A stretch of 64,000 nt of DNA. It comes from Butyrivibrio sp. AE3009. Its GTDB lineage: Bacteria; Bacillota; Clostridia; Lachnospirales; Lachnospiraceae. Made by a program: the position numbers and the translations under genes. The first letter of the stretch is position 1; every line of letters begins with the position of its first letter. Below are positions 25,499-34,089 of the stretch, piece by piece. The notes beneath the pieces were generated by a model that had not been told where the DNA came from, ran no database searches, and worked only from the letters and a program-made list of their open reading frames with translations. The DNA is taken from positions 1 through 64,000 of the forward strand of contig NZ_ATVS01000019.1 of NCBI RefSeq assembly GCF_000420845.1. Reading direction: 5' to 3'.

Positions 25499-25802
25499 AT
25501 GAACTATAAGGTTGTGAACAAAAAAGAATACTATAGAAGCGGCGTTTTTCGCCATTTTACTTCCGAACTGGTTTGACGCATCCTATATTTCCTGGCTGTC
25601 CTATGATTCGTTGAATATTGAGCTGCCGGATGGTTATCTTTATTTTCCTCCGATCATCAACTGGGGAAAATACCGAGAGGAAAACGGAAGACTCATGATG
25701 CCGGTGACGGTGCGCCTTAATCATGCCATAGCAGATGGCTTTCTTGTGGCAAATGTATATAGACTGCTGGAGAAGGAAATGGCAGCTTTCTGCAATACCT
25801 GA
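25499..25802 (+). pseudogene. Chloramphenicol acetyltransferase remnant with internal deletion
   Basis: The ATG at 25499 begins MNYKVVNKKEYYRSGVFRHFT and soon stops. About 20 bases later, in another frame, the C-terminal part of the CAT family is intact: WLSYDSLNIELPDGYLYFPP, INWGKYREENGR and LNHAIADGFLVANVYRLL, which includes the region of the catalytic histidine (HxxxDG). About half of the usual 210 residues between them is deleted. It is a dead antibiotic or xenobiotic acetyltransferase gene, directly after the DinB-DUF3795 gene. Confidence 0.75.
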
Positions 25803-26156
25803 CCTCCAGCATTGAAGGAAAGCGATAGTTTAGTTAATAAACAATTGCATTTACGTTTTATCGGTGATAGAATCATCATTGTAGTAAAAAAATACTAAAG
25901 AAAGCGAGGAAATCATAATAATGAGTGTAAAGTACATAACAGACATTGCAACTTCATATTGTATGAGGACCTCGGTTTATGCCTTTTAACAGTTTTTATC
26001 AGGCTTATATATTTATGAATTTACAACCGTGGCTTCTTTAGCTACGGTTTTTCTATTTTACACTCAGTGCCATTTCAGGCAAACTTCCATGACCGGGTCT
26101 CCATACTATGCGCAAGTAACTTAACCTGACTAATGAAAATATGAGGAGACAAAGAA
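25803..26156 (+). other. Intergenic stretch with a possible 22-codon frame
   Basis: Most of these 354 bases hold nothing recognisable. A small frame at 25921-25989 (MSVKYITDIATS...) has GCGAGG about 12 bases upstream and could be a leader peptide or a chance frame. A terminator-like hairpin follows at 26025-26053. The composition is AT-rich, as in the rest of the accessory region. Confidence 0.35.
26025..26053 (+). terminator. Terminator upstream of rsgA
   Basis: AACCGTGGCT pairs with AGCTACGGTT (one G-U pair) around a short loop and is followed by TTTTTCT. It separates the accessory genes from rsgA. Confidence 0.65.
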
Positions 26157-27134
26157 TTGAATAATACTAATATTGGAAGAATATCAGAAATAAGCAAGAA
26201 CAGTTACAAGATCAGATTTGAAGAACAGGAGCTTCCGGCGAAGTTAAAAGGCAACTTCTACGAAGAGGATGCGGACAAGCTCCCGGTTGTGGGAGATTAT
26301 GTTACATTTTTGTATAACAGCCGGGGCGATTCCACCATCCTTTCGGTATGTGAGAGAAAGAGCTTCCTGCAAAGGCCCGATCAGGCTAAGACCGGGGTAA
26401 TGCAGTACATGGTGGCTAACGTGGATTACACTTTTATAGTCACATCCCTTAATGAGGACTACAGCTACAACAGGATTGCCAGATATGTGAGCGTCGTTCT
26501 TCAGGGGAAATCCACACCGGTTGTGGTGCTGACCAAATCAGACCTTTGCAGCAACTATGGCAGGTACATAAGAGAAGTGGAGAGTATATCCGATAAGGTG
26601 AGAGTTCATGCAATTTCTGCGCTATATGGAATTGGCGTGGATGAATTGCAGGAGTATATGAGGCCCGGCGTCACTATTTGCCTCATGGGCTCATCAGGCG
26701 CAGGAAAGTCAACGCTGTTAAATGCCTTTGCCGGGGAAGAGATAATGAGAACCTCCGCGGTAAGAGAATCCGATTCCACAGGAAAACACACCACCACCCA
26801 CAGGCAGCTCATCGAGCTTCCAAACGGCGTATCTATCATCGATACTCCCGGTATGAGAGAGCTGGGAATGGCGGCCACAGAGCAGGGAATCGACAACACT
26901 TTTTCAGACATCCTGGAACTTGAGAGGTGCTGCAGATTCAGTGACTGCAAGCACGATACAGAGCCTGGCTGTGCTATAAAAGCGGCAATAGAAAACGGAG
27001 AATTGTCCGCTGAACGTTACATACTATACAAATCCCTCAGTGCAGAAAATACCAGAAACTATGCCAGGAAGAAAGAAATATCCAAGTGGGCCAAGGCGGC
27101 TAAGAAGTTCAAAAGAGAAAATATTCAGATTTGA
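26157..27134 (+). CDS. rsgA: Ribosome small-subunit-dependent GTPase A
   Basis: 325 residues, a late 30S ribosome assembly factor. The order is an N-terminal OB fold, a circularly permuted GTPase (the TKSD G4 motif comes before the P-loop GSSGAGKSTLLNAF, then DTPGMRELG) and a C-terminal zinc-binding knuckle (CCRFSDCKHDTEPGC). A TTG start is chosen because GAGGAGAC lies 6 bases upstream and the N terminus fits the family. It stands alone between the accessory region and the cyclic-di-GMP gene. Confidence 0.95.
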   Translation: MNNTNIGRISEISKNSYKIRFEEQELPAKLKGNFYEEDADKLPVVGDYVTFLYNSRGDSTILSVCERKSFLQRPDQAKTGVMQYMVANVDYTFIVTSLNEDYSYNRIARYVSVVLQGKSTPVVVLTKSDLCSNYGRYIREVESISDKVRVHAISALYGIGVDELQEYMRPGVTICLMGSSGAGKSTLLNAFAGEEIMRTSAVRESDSTGKHTTTHRQLIELPNGVSIIDTPGMRELGMAATEQGIDNTFSDILELERCCRFSDCKHDTEPGCAIKAAIENGELSAERYILYKSLSAENTRNYARKKEISKWAKAAKKFKRENIQI

Positions 27135-27189
27135 TGATAAGGTCATGACAGAATAGAAGATAAGGCAGCGTAGATGCCATGAAAGGCAT

Positions 27190-29751
27190 TTACAGCTGCT
27201 TCATCTTCTTTTTCTTTTCATACATACAGGTATCGGCCTGATTGAATACATCATTGAAGGAAAGACCTTTAGAACTGCGGGCTGTGCCTGCTGCAATGGT
27301 TACTTTACCGCGGATCTTGTTTTCGTTATTTTTCATGTCTATGACACCCATGAGGAAATCGAGTTTTTCATAGTCCGTGCCCTTGGCAATGGCCACGAAT
27401 TCATCTCCTCCTATGCGGTATACGGGACTGTGAGCAAAGGTCTTGCAGATGATCTTACAGCCTTCCTTTATGAATTCATCGCCTTTTTTATGTCCATAAG
27501 TATCGTTTACAAGCTTAAGGTTATTCAGATCAAAAACAACTATTGCATATTCGAGAGCTTCACCGGAGGCAATTTGCGAAGAAAACTCTTCTTCTGCCAA
27601 GGCATAGGCATGCTTATTCTTTACTCCGGTAAGGGAGTCCTTAAGGGCAATATTTTCTACAGCGGACAGAGTCTCTGCATATTTCTCGTCCCTTCTCTTT
27701 TGAGCATCGATATTTACGATACCGACTATCAGCTTGGGCTCGCCATTTTCAGATATTATTACGGCTTTGAACATGAAGTAAGTAGGCTTGTTATCCATAA
27801 GTAATCTGTAGGTATATTCAAAGACACCATCATCTGAGATTTTTTTGATTATTGTCTCTTTGTTTATGACCTTTAAGAAGCCCTCCAGATCTTCTTCGTA
27901 AATCAGATCTTTGATTCGGCGTCTCGTTTCATTGAAGAAATCTTCTTCCTTTTCTTTGAAACCGATATAGCTCTCGCCTTCGCCGGTTTTATAAGCAGAG
28001 TAAGAATCATTATCGATATTTACTGTGTAAACGGCATAGATATTTCCGGCAAGGGCGGCCATTCTTGAATAGGACACCTTCTCCTTCTGAATTGCCAGAA
28101 AGGCTTCCTGCTGTTTCATCTGATCATCGACACTGTTTACACCAATGATCAGGTGGTTGCTATTGCTTCGGTCTCTTACTGCTTTTAGATTTACATAACG
28201 TATTCCGAATTTGTCTTCTAATCTGTAGGTTATGGAAAAGCTGCCCTGTTCGTCTATGGCTCTTAAGATGTTTTCCTTGGTGCAGATTTCCTTAAACATT
28301 TGTCTGTCTTCATGATAAGTCCGTTTACTGACGTCGTTTCCGGCATCATAGAAGAAATCATCGCCTCTTTTTTCAACAGTTACATCGCGATTCGCACCAT
28401 CAGAACGATATTCTACATAGTTATTTGTTCTGATATCTACAAAGAACATGGCCACGTAATCAGCTGACAGCGCGCGGACAATATAATTAAAGGATAGAGA
28501 ATCGGTGATCGTGTTAGATTCTTCAATAGAAATGATGGCTGTTAAGACCGCATTCTTGTCCGATACCGGGTTGTGTGCGATTTTTTGCAGCATGATATGA
28601 GCAGTTTTTCCGGTAGGGGTTCTATCATCAATAACCATGGGAGCATCGATGGATATGCACTGTTTGATCGAATTAAGGGCGTAAATTCCGGGTTTGTTCT
28701 CATGATTTTTGATTGATATAGTTGACTTGGAACTGTCGAAATGAAAATCATCCCGGAGAAATCTCGTAAAGTCCTTGTTGGAACGCAAAATAGTAAGCTC
28801 ATCACCGTCAACTTCGATGATGGCGATCGGTATTGTGTTATGATAATTACCAAGAACCTCGCTGTTTACATCGGTAATGGATAACTCGTGTATACTCATC
28901 CTGTCTACAGCATTATAATAGGGTTCCTCCTCTGTGCGCTCTAATAACAGGAAATTCTGTTTATCTGCTGATAATTCAAAGAGGCTTGCTACGGAAACCG
29001 GTCTGCTGAAGTAATAGCCCTGGAGTTTAGCACAACCGATCTCGCTTAAAAAATCTGCCTGCGCCTTAGTCTCTACGCCTTTAACGATGGTATCAAGACC
29101 AAGCTTGGAGGACATCTTTGTCAGCTCGGATAAAACGGTTTGGGCGATGGGATTATCAGGGATCTGTCTGGTCAGCGCCATGTCCAGCTTGACAGTATCA
29201 AATCTGATCTTGCCAGACAAAAGAAGCGCGATCGAATTGTAGCAGAAATCGTCCAGCTCAAATCTGTAGCCCAGCTTATGGAGGCATTCCAACTGTGGAT
29301 GAGTCTTCGTGTTTTCAGTTAAAACAGAGCTTTCTGAGATCTCAAAAGCAATTCTGTCTTTGGGGATATCAAAAGAAGTGACCAGGTCATCAATTTTGTC
29401 TATGATATCTTCCTGCTGAAAATCCAGGAGCGAAAAATTGATGGAATTTCTTACAAGATCCATCCCCATTTCACGCTGTTTATGCATCTTCTCCAGAACT
29501 TTTTGCAGTATATATAGGTCAAGGAATTCAATTTTATCAGCTGCTTCAAGCACGGGAACAAATTCGGAGGGGTTAAGTACTCCCAGGACAGGATCGTCCC
29601 ACCTTGCCAGCGTCTCTTCCTCACTTACTTTGCCGTTGGACGAGCGAACTACAGGCTGGGTATATATTTCAATCCATCCTTCACTAATCGCCCGATCAAG
29701 GTTATTTATCAAATATTCGGTTTTGCCCTCCGGTAAAATGGCAGTACTCAT
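27190..29751 (-). CDS. EAL-PAS-PAS-GGDEF cyclic-di-GMP protein
   Basis: About 853 residues. An N-terminal EAL phosphodiesterase domain (about 10-255) is followed by three PAS-like regions and a C-terminal GGDEF cyclase domain (about 690-853) with an intact GGDEF (YRIGGDEFVAIAK). In the EAL domain the metal and catalytic residues ETLAR, INFSLLDF, FEISES, ELDDF, VKLD and GVET are retained, but loop 6, usually DFGTGYSS, reads DFCYNSIA, so hydrolysis may be weak. There is no membrane segment. The ATG at 29751 follows AGAGGA; the frame is open to 29772. It is divergent from the RyR channel gene. Confidence 0.88.
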   Translation of the reverse strand: MSTAILPEGKTEYLINNLDRAISEGWIEIYTQPVVRSSNGKVSEEETLARWDDPVLGVLNPSEFVPVLEAADKIEFLDLYILQKVLEKMHKQREMGMDLVRNSINFSLLDFQQEDIIDKIDDLVTSFDIPKDRIAFEISESSVLTENTKTHPQLECLHKLGYRFELDDFCYNSIALLLSGKIRFDTVKLDMALTRQIPDNPIAQTVLSELTKMSSKLGLDTIVKGVETKAQADFLSEIGCAKLQGYYFSRPVSVASLFELSADKQNFLLLERTEEEPYYNAVDRMSIHELSITDVNSEVLGNYHNTIPIAIIEVDGDELTILRSNKDFTRFLRDDFHFDSSKSTISIKNHENKPGIYALNSIKQCISIDAPMVIDDRTPTGKTAHIMLQKIAHNPVSDKNAVLTAIISIEESNTITDSLSFNYIVRALSADYVAMFFVDIRTNNYVEYRSDGANRDVTVEKRGDDFFYDAGNDVSKRTYHEDRQMFKEICTKENILRAIDEQGSFSITYRLEDKFGIRYVNLKAVRDRSNSNHLIIGVNSVDDQMKQQEAFLAIQKEKVSYSRMAALAGNIYAVYTVNIDNDSYSAYKTGEGESYIGFKEKEEDFFNETRRRIKDLIYEEDLEGFLKVINKETIIKKISDDGVFEYTYRLLMDNKPTYFMFKAVIISENGEPKLIVGIVNIDAQKRRDEKYAETLSAVENIALKDSLTGVKNKHAYALAEEEFSSQIASGEALEYAIVVFDLNNLKLVNDTYGHKKGDEFIKEGCKIICKTFAHSPVYRIGGDEFVAIAKGTDYEKLDFLMGVIDMKNNENKIRGKVTIAAGTARSSKGLSFNDVFNQADTCMYEKKKKMKQL

Positions 29752-29986
29752 AGTTACAAATCCTCTGATCATTGCATGAAAATATCAGGTCACAATAGTT
29801 AACCATCATAATTATTCTAGCACTATCAGAAATCTGGTTATCGTAATTTAGATAATTTTTATGAAGTATAATGTTTATTAAGATATGGGGCGGGATACAA
29901 AAAGGTTTGCAGAGAAACAGGACATTTTGATATGCTTAAGTATAGATGTGGTACAGGATCACTTGAAGTCTTCGGGGGACAAATGT

Positions 29987-31546
29987 ATGAAGAAAAAACT
30001 TGGCTACATAGGTGTTATATGTCTGATAATGCTGGTACTCTGCGGCCTCCTATACATGGTAGAGGCAAGAGCCGGTGGCTCTTCCATAACCAGCATAGGC
30101 GATGCGCTGTGGTATATGGTAGTGACCCTTACCACTGTCGGATACGGAGATCTGTATCCTGTGACATTATGGGGCAAGATCATCGGTATTATATTCATAC
30201 TGTCAAGCATGGGGCTGATGGGCTTTTTGCTGGCGACTATCATCAGTACCTTCAATTCCGACGGCATCAAACTTTGGAGGCTTAAAAGGCACAGAGATGA
30301 GAACTGGTATGTGTTTTCAGAGATAAATGAAAAAACGAGCTTTCTCATAAGTGACATTAAGAGCCATGGCAAAGGAATCTTCATATGCCTCGGGGAAATC
30401 AATGACTTCACTCCCTCAGGTGTACTGCCTATCGACTGTTCCTTCGAAAAGATCATCAGTTTAAAAGGTGATAAATCAAGGCTGCATCTCTTTTTTATGA
30501 GGGACTGTGACAATGATTATGAGAACTATTCAGAGTATTATGATCAGTGCAACAGATACCTTAGGGACAATATTTTACCCTTCCACTGCTACTGCCTCAC
30601 GGAGTATGTTCCGGAGATAATTCCCGTTAATCTGGTATGCTTTAGCAAATATGAGAATATCAGCAGGCTCTACTGGAACGCCTATCCTTTGAGAGCTGAT
30701 CTTGGACATGACGAAAGGATAGTGATCATCGGTGATGGAGAGTACAGCAGCAGTATCCTTGAGCATGCCCTGAAGAGAAATGTTTATAAGGTTACGCAGA
30801 GCGTTGAATATCATCTGTTCGGAGACTTTAATACCTTCAGGAAAGAGCACTACTACCTTGGCGATTATTTTTCCATCGATAAAAAGAGCGAAACGGTGGA
30901 CAGCATAATCTATCATCAGGCCTCCTGGATGGAAGACAGAGAGACAATTGAAAATGCCGACAGAATCATTATCTGCGACTTCGATGAAAGCGTTAATCTC
31001 ACTGTCCTTAGCAGGCTCCGCAAATATTATGCGATCAGAAATAAGGACCAGCAGTTCCATGTTCTGTATTCCAGAAAGATCAATGACTCCGGGGTGACCA
31101 CCTTTGGCTCAATAGAGGATATCTATACAGAAGAGTTCGTCCTTAAGGAAAAAATGAGCCGTGTTGCCATCGGTATGCATGAGACCTACAGAAAGGATAA
31201 CGCAGCAGCCCCTGACTGGAACTATCTGTCAGCCTTCAAGAGGCAGTCAAACCAGGAAGTTGCGGATCACATGCCTGTCAAGCTTGGAATTCTTAAGGCT
31301 GCGACGCCCGGGGAAGCCTATGCCGCTTACAAGGCGCTGACCGATGAGCAGAAGCTTACGCTGTGGCATCTGGAGCATGAGAGATGGACTCGTTTTCATA
31401 TCGTTAATAACTGGCACTACGCCGCTGTGCGGAATGATTCAGCGAGAGAGCATAACCTGCTGGTTCCCTTTGACGATCTTCCTTACGAAGAACAGGCCAA
31501 GGATGCCTATTCCTGGGAACTTCTGTCGAAGATAGATAATTTATAA
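29987..31546 (+). CDS. Two-helix K+-channel-type protein with tandem Rossmann domains and C-terminal RyR domain
   Basis: About 519 residues. Helix 1 (4-26), a pore loop with the potassium selectivity filter TLTTVGYGDLYP (about 48-60) and helix 2 (about 63-90) form a channel pore. Two Rossmann-like regulatory segments follow (YVFSEINEKTSFLISDI, and IVIIGDGEYSSSILEHAL), as in RCK-gated channels. The last 68 residues match the RyR domain: LWHLEHERWTRFHIVNNW, then HNLLVPFDDLPYEEQ. The ATG at 29987 follows GGGGGAC; the frame is open to 29885 and a TATAAT box lies at 29867-29872. It is the first of three collinear genes with the TIR and second RyR proteins. A nucleotide-gated potassium channel is inferred. 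Confidence 0.78.
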   Translation: MKKKLGYIGVICLIMLVLCGLLYMVEARAGGSSITSIGDALWYMVVTLTTVGYGDLYPVTLWGKIIGIIFILSSMGLMGFLLATIISTFNSDGIKLWRLKRHRDENWYVFSEINEKTSFLISDIKSHGKGIFICLGEINDFTPSGVLPIDCSFEKIISLKGDKSRLHLFFMRDCDNDYENYSEYYDQCNRYLRDNILPFHCYCLTEYVPEIIPVNLVCFSKYENISRLYWNAYPLRADLGHDERIVIIGDGEYSSSILEHALKRNVYKVTQSVEYHLFGDFNTFRKEHYYLGDYFSIDKKSETVDSIIYHQASWMEDRETIENADRIIICDFDESVNLTVLSRLRKYYAIRNKDQQFHVLYSRKINDSGVTTFGSIEDIYTEEFVLKEKMSRVAIGMHETYRKDNAAAPDWNYLSAFKRQSNQEVADHMPVKLGILKAATPGEAYAAYKALTDEQKLTLWHLEHERWTRFHIVNNWHYAAVRNDSAREHNLLVPFDDLPYEEQAKDAYSWELLSKIDNL

Positions 31547-31551
31547 AATTG

Positions 31552-31580
31552 TTTTAATTGTACATAAAAAACAGTATAAT
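31552..31580 (+). promoter_or_regulatory. Possible promoter of the TIR gene
   Basis: A perfect TATAAT (31575-31580) lies 17 bases after a weak TTTTAA (31552-31557), about 65 bases upstream of the TIR start. It would give the TIR and downstream RyR genes a transcript of their own in addition to read-through from the channel gene. Confidence 0.35.
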
Positions 31581-31646
31581 TGTATCATGATAAATCGTAA
31601 ACATGGTCTTGAGCGAACACGCGCATAAGCGCCCGGGGTGACCAAT

Positions 31647-34055
31647 ATGTCAGGAGGAAACGATCTTCATTATGATGCATTTATAAGCTACAGGCACAAT
31701 GAGTTTGACAGCTTTGTGGCTGAAAATCTCCATAAAAAGCTGGAGAGCTTCAAACTCCCTAAGTCTGTGCTTCCTAAGGTAGCAAGCGGAAAGAAAAAGA
31801 TAGAGCGGGTCTTTCGCGACGTGGACGAGCTTCCTCTTACGGACAATCTTTCCGACCCTATCAGCAAGGCGCTTCTTAACTCGGACTTTCTCATAACCAT
31901 CTGTACGCCCAGATATCCTGAGTCCAGATGGTGTATGAAGGAGATCGAGGTCTTTTTGCAGACCCATCCAAGGGACCACATTCTGGTTGTGCTGGCTGAG
32001 GATGAGCCGGTCAATTCTTTTCCCGAGATTCTGTGTTATGAGGACATAGAGACTACAACAGAAAACGGCGAGACCATTATAACAAGGCGCGAACTGGAGC
32101 CGCTTGCGGCAGATACCAGGGGCGGCACCAAAAAAGAGGTCCTGAAGGCCATGGATATTGCAGTGATCAAGCTCTGCGCCGCAATGTTCGGGCTTAATTA
32201 TGATGACCTTAAGCAAAGGCACAGAGAGCAGAGAATGCGAAGGCTGGCGACTATCTTTGGCAGTATCGGAGCGGCTGTCCTGGCATTTGCTATTTTTGCA
32301 ACCGTAATGCTGATCAAGATCAGCGCTCAGAATGTGACCATTAACAAGCAGTACAGAGAGCTTCAGGACAGTTTTGCCTCATCCATGGCTGCAGCCTCGG
32401 GAAATCTTATGAAGGCCGGAAGGAGAAAGGATGCTGTCTATGCTGTCAGGAGCGTTCTTCCTGATGATGAAGAGGAAGGATATAACGCAGATGCGCTTAA
32501 GGCACTGTATGAATCCATGGATGTATACAAGATGTCAGGAGGTCATGAGCCTGTCTGCGCCTACGATGCGGGATCTATGCTGTACAACTTCTATGTATCA
32601 GGAGACGGCAAATATGTGCTGCTAAATGAGGACAAGGTCGCCTATGTGTGCGATGCGGAGACGGGAAGTGTTCTTCATACCATCGTAAGTGACAATGGCT
32701 GGATCCAGTCTGCATTCTGCGGTGAAGAAGGTGTGCTCTGGGGTAACGGTGAAAACTGTTATTACTATTCTTTTGAGACAAAAGAGAGTACCCCGGTGGA
32801 AGTCCCCGCAGATGCAAGCTTTTTCGTGGTTGATGATGGGACAATGGTGCTTATAGACAGTTTCGACAACATTCTCTACGCTGTGGGAGACGGTGGACAG
32901 ATTCTTTTCAAATTCGACCACAGCGATGTTTTCGAAGAATTTGTAAGTATCCGGGAGGCATGGCTGTCAGGGAATGTGCTTACCTGCTGCTTTTCCGAAA
33001 TGGAAGAGAACTACTTCCTGGTCAAGATAAATACAACAGATGGTAAAATGCTTGATCTGTATAAAGGGGAATCCTTCCGGGAGCCTGTGGTATACCTTGG
33101 AGATGATGTATTGTATGTTGCCGCCGGAAGATACGAGGGTGAACTTCTTAGCTGCGACATTACCTTAATGGATCCGGAATCCAAAAAGGAGAAGTGGAAG
33201 ACAACCCTTGAAGACTTTGAGGTTATCTACGGTTTTTTCAGGATATCCGATAAATACCTGTATATATGCGGCAAGACGGAAGTGGCAATTCTTGAACCAA
33301 AAACAGGCGAGCTTGTTAAGAGATACTATGCACCGGGGAACATTTTCGAAGCCTGGATAGAAGATGGTCAACTGTATTATCTGACCGGTGGAAGCAAAGT
33401 CTTTAGCTGCAGCGAGTACAATCAGGCAGATGCAACCGAGGTGTTCTTTAAGACGGTTCCCAGTCTGGCAGTCAGCGACGCATCTTACAAGAACGGTGAT
33501 CTCTATTGTGTTTTCAATAGCGAGAGCTATGTGACCCGTTATTCAGATAAGACAAGTACTCTGGCAGCGCGCTATGACGGTGATTTTGATACGGAGATGA
33601 TGCAGTCCTATCTTCCGGAGGAGGTCTTCACAGACAGCGAGAAATTTGATGTAAATCAGAGACTTGTTGATTTTATTTATTACTCTGAGGACAAAAAGTA
33701 TATTATGACGGCTCTTAGTAACCACACAGCCTGCATTTACGATGCTGAAACGGGAGAAAAAGTCAGCTCCTTTGCCACTTCCGAGGATAACTTCTATTCA
33801 TTTGGGCTTAGTGATCTTACCGGAAGCTACGTACTAAGAGGAGAGAAGATATATATTTTTGACAAGGACATGCGCATAGTATGTGAGATAGGTTCTGTGT
33901 TCGGTGAAACAAACGAAGGGATTATAGTATACGACAACGAGGGTGAATATCTGCTTCCTTTTGTGGACTACAAGGGGATATGCAAAATGGCCGATGAGTA
34001 CCTGGCGGATTATGCTCCGCCGGGGTCCATCAAGCAGAAATACGGACTTAAGTAA
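31647..34055 (+). CDS. Transmembrane TIR protein with outward beta-propeller-like region
   Basis: 802 residues. The N-terminal TIR domain (about 6-195) has YDAFISYRH, VFRDVDELP and SRWCMKEIE; Glu99 occupies the place of the catalytic glutamate of NAD-cleaving TIR enzymes. Basic KQRHREQRMRR precedes one membrane helix (about 200-223), so the TIR should face the cytoplasm and the remaining 580 residues the outside. That region has repeats like YVCDAETGSVLHT, ILEPKTGELVKRY and CIYDAETGEKVSS, typical of WD40/PQQ-like propellers. The ATG at 31647 follows GGGGTGA; a GTG at 31638 is in frame. It sits between two RyR genes, 34 bases before the second. NADase activity is inferred. Confidence 0.83.
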   Translation: MSGGNDLHYDAFISYRHNEFDSFVAENLHKKLESFKLPKSVLPKVASGKKKIERVFRDVDELPLTDNLSDPISKALLNSDFLITICTPRYPESRWCMKEIEVFLQTHPRDHILVVLAEDEPVNSFPEILCYEDIETTTENGETIITRRELEPLAADTRGGTKKEVLKAMDIAVIKLCAAMFGLNYDDLKQRHREQRMRRLATIFGSIGAAVLAFAIFATVMLIKISAQNVTINKQYRELQDSFASSMAAASGNLMKAGRRKDAVYAVRSVLPDDEEEGYNADALKALYESMDVYKMSGGHEPVCAYDAGSMLYNFYVSGDGKYVLLNEDKVAYVCDAETGSVLHTIVSDNGWIQSAFCGEEGVLWGNGENCYYYSFETKESTPVEVPADASFFVVDDGTMVLIDSFDNILYAVGDGGQILFKFDHSDVFEEFVSIREAWLSGNVLTCCFSEMEENYFLVKINTTDGKMLDLYKGESFREPVVYLGDDVLYVAAGRYEGELLSCDITLMDPESKKEKWKTTLEDFEVIYGFFRISDKYLYICGKTEVAILEPKTGELVKRYYAPGNIFEAWIEDGQLYYLTGGSKVFSCSEYNQADATEVFFKTVPSLAVSDASYKNGDLYCVFNSESYVTRYSDKTSTLAARYDGDFDTEMMQSYLPEEVFTDSEKFDVNQRLVDFIYYSEDKKYIMTALSNHTACIYDAETGEKVSSFATSEDNFYSFGLSDLTGSYVLRGEKIYIFDKDMRIVCEIGSVFGETNEGIIVYDNEGEYLLPFVDYKGICKMADEYLADYAPPGSIKQKYGLK

Positions 34056-34089
34056 CGGTGACCTTAAGATAAACGAGAGGTAAAAGAGT

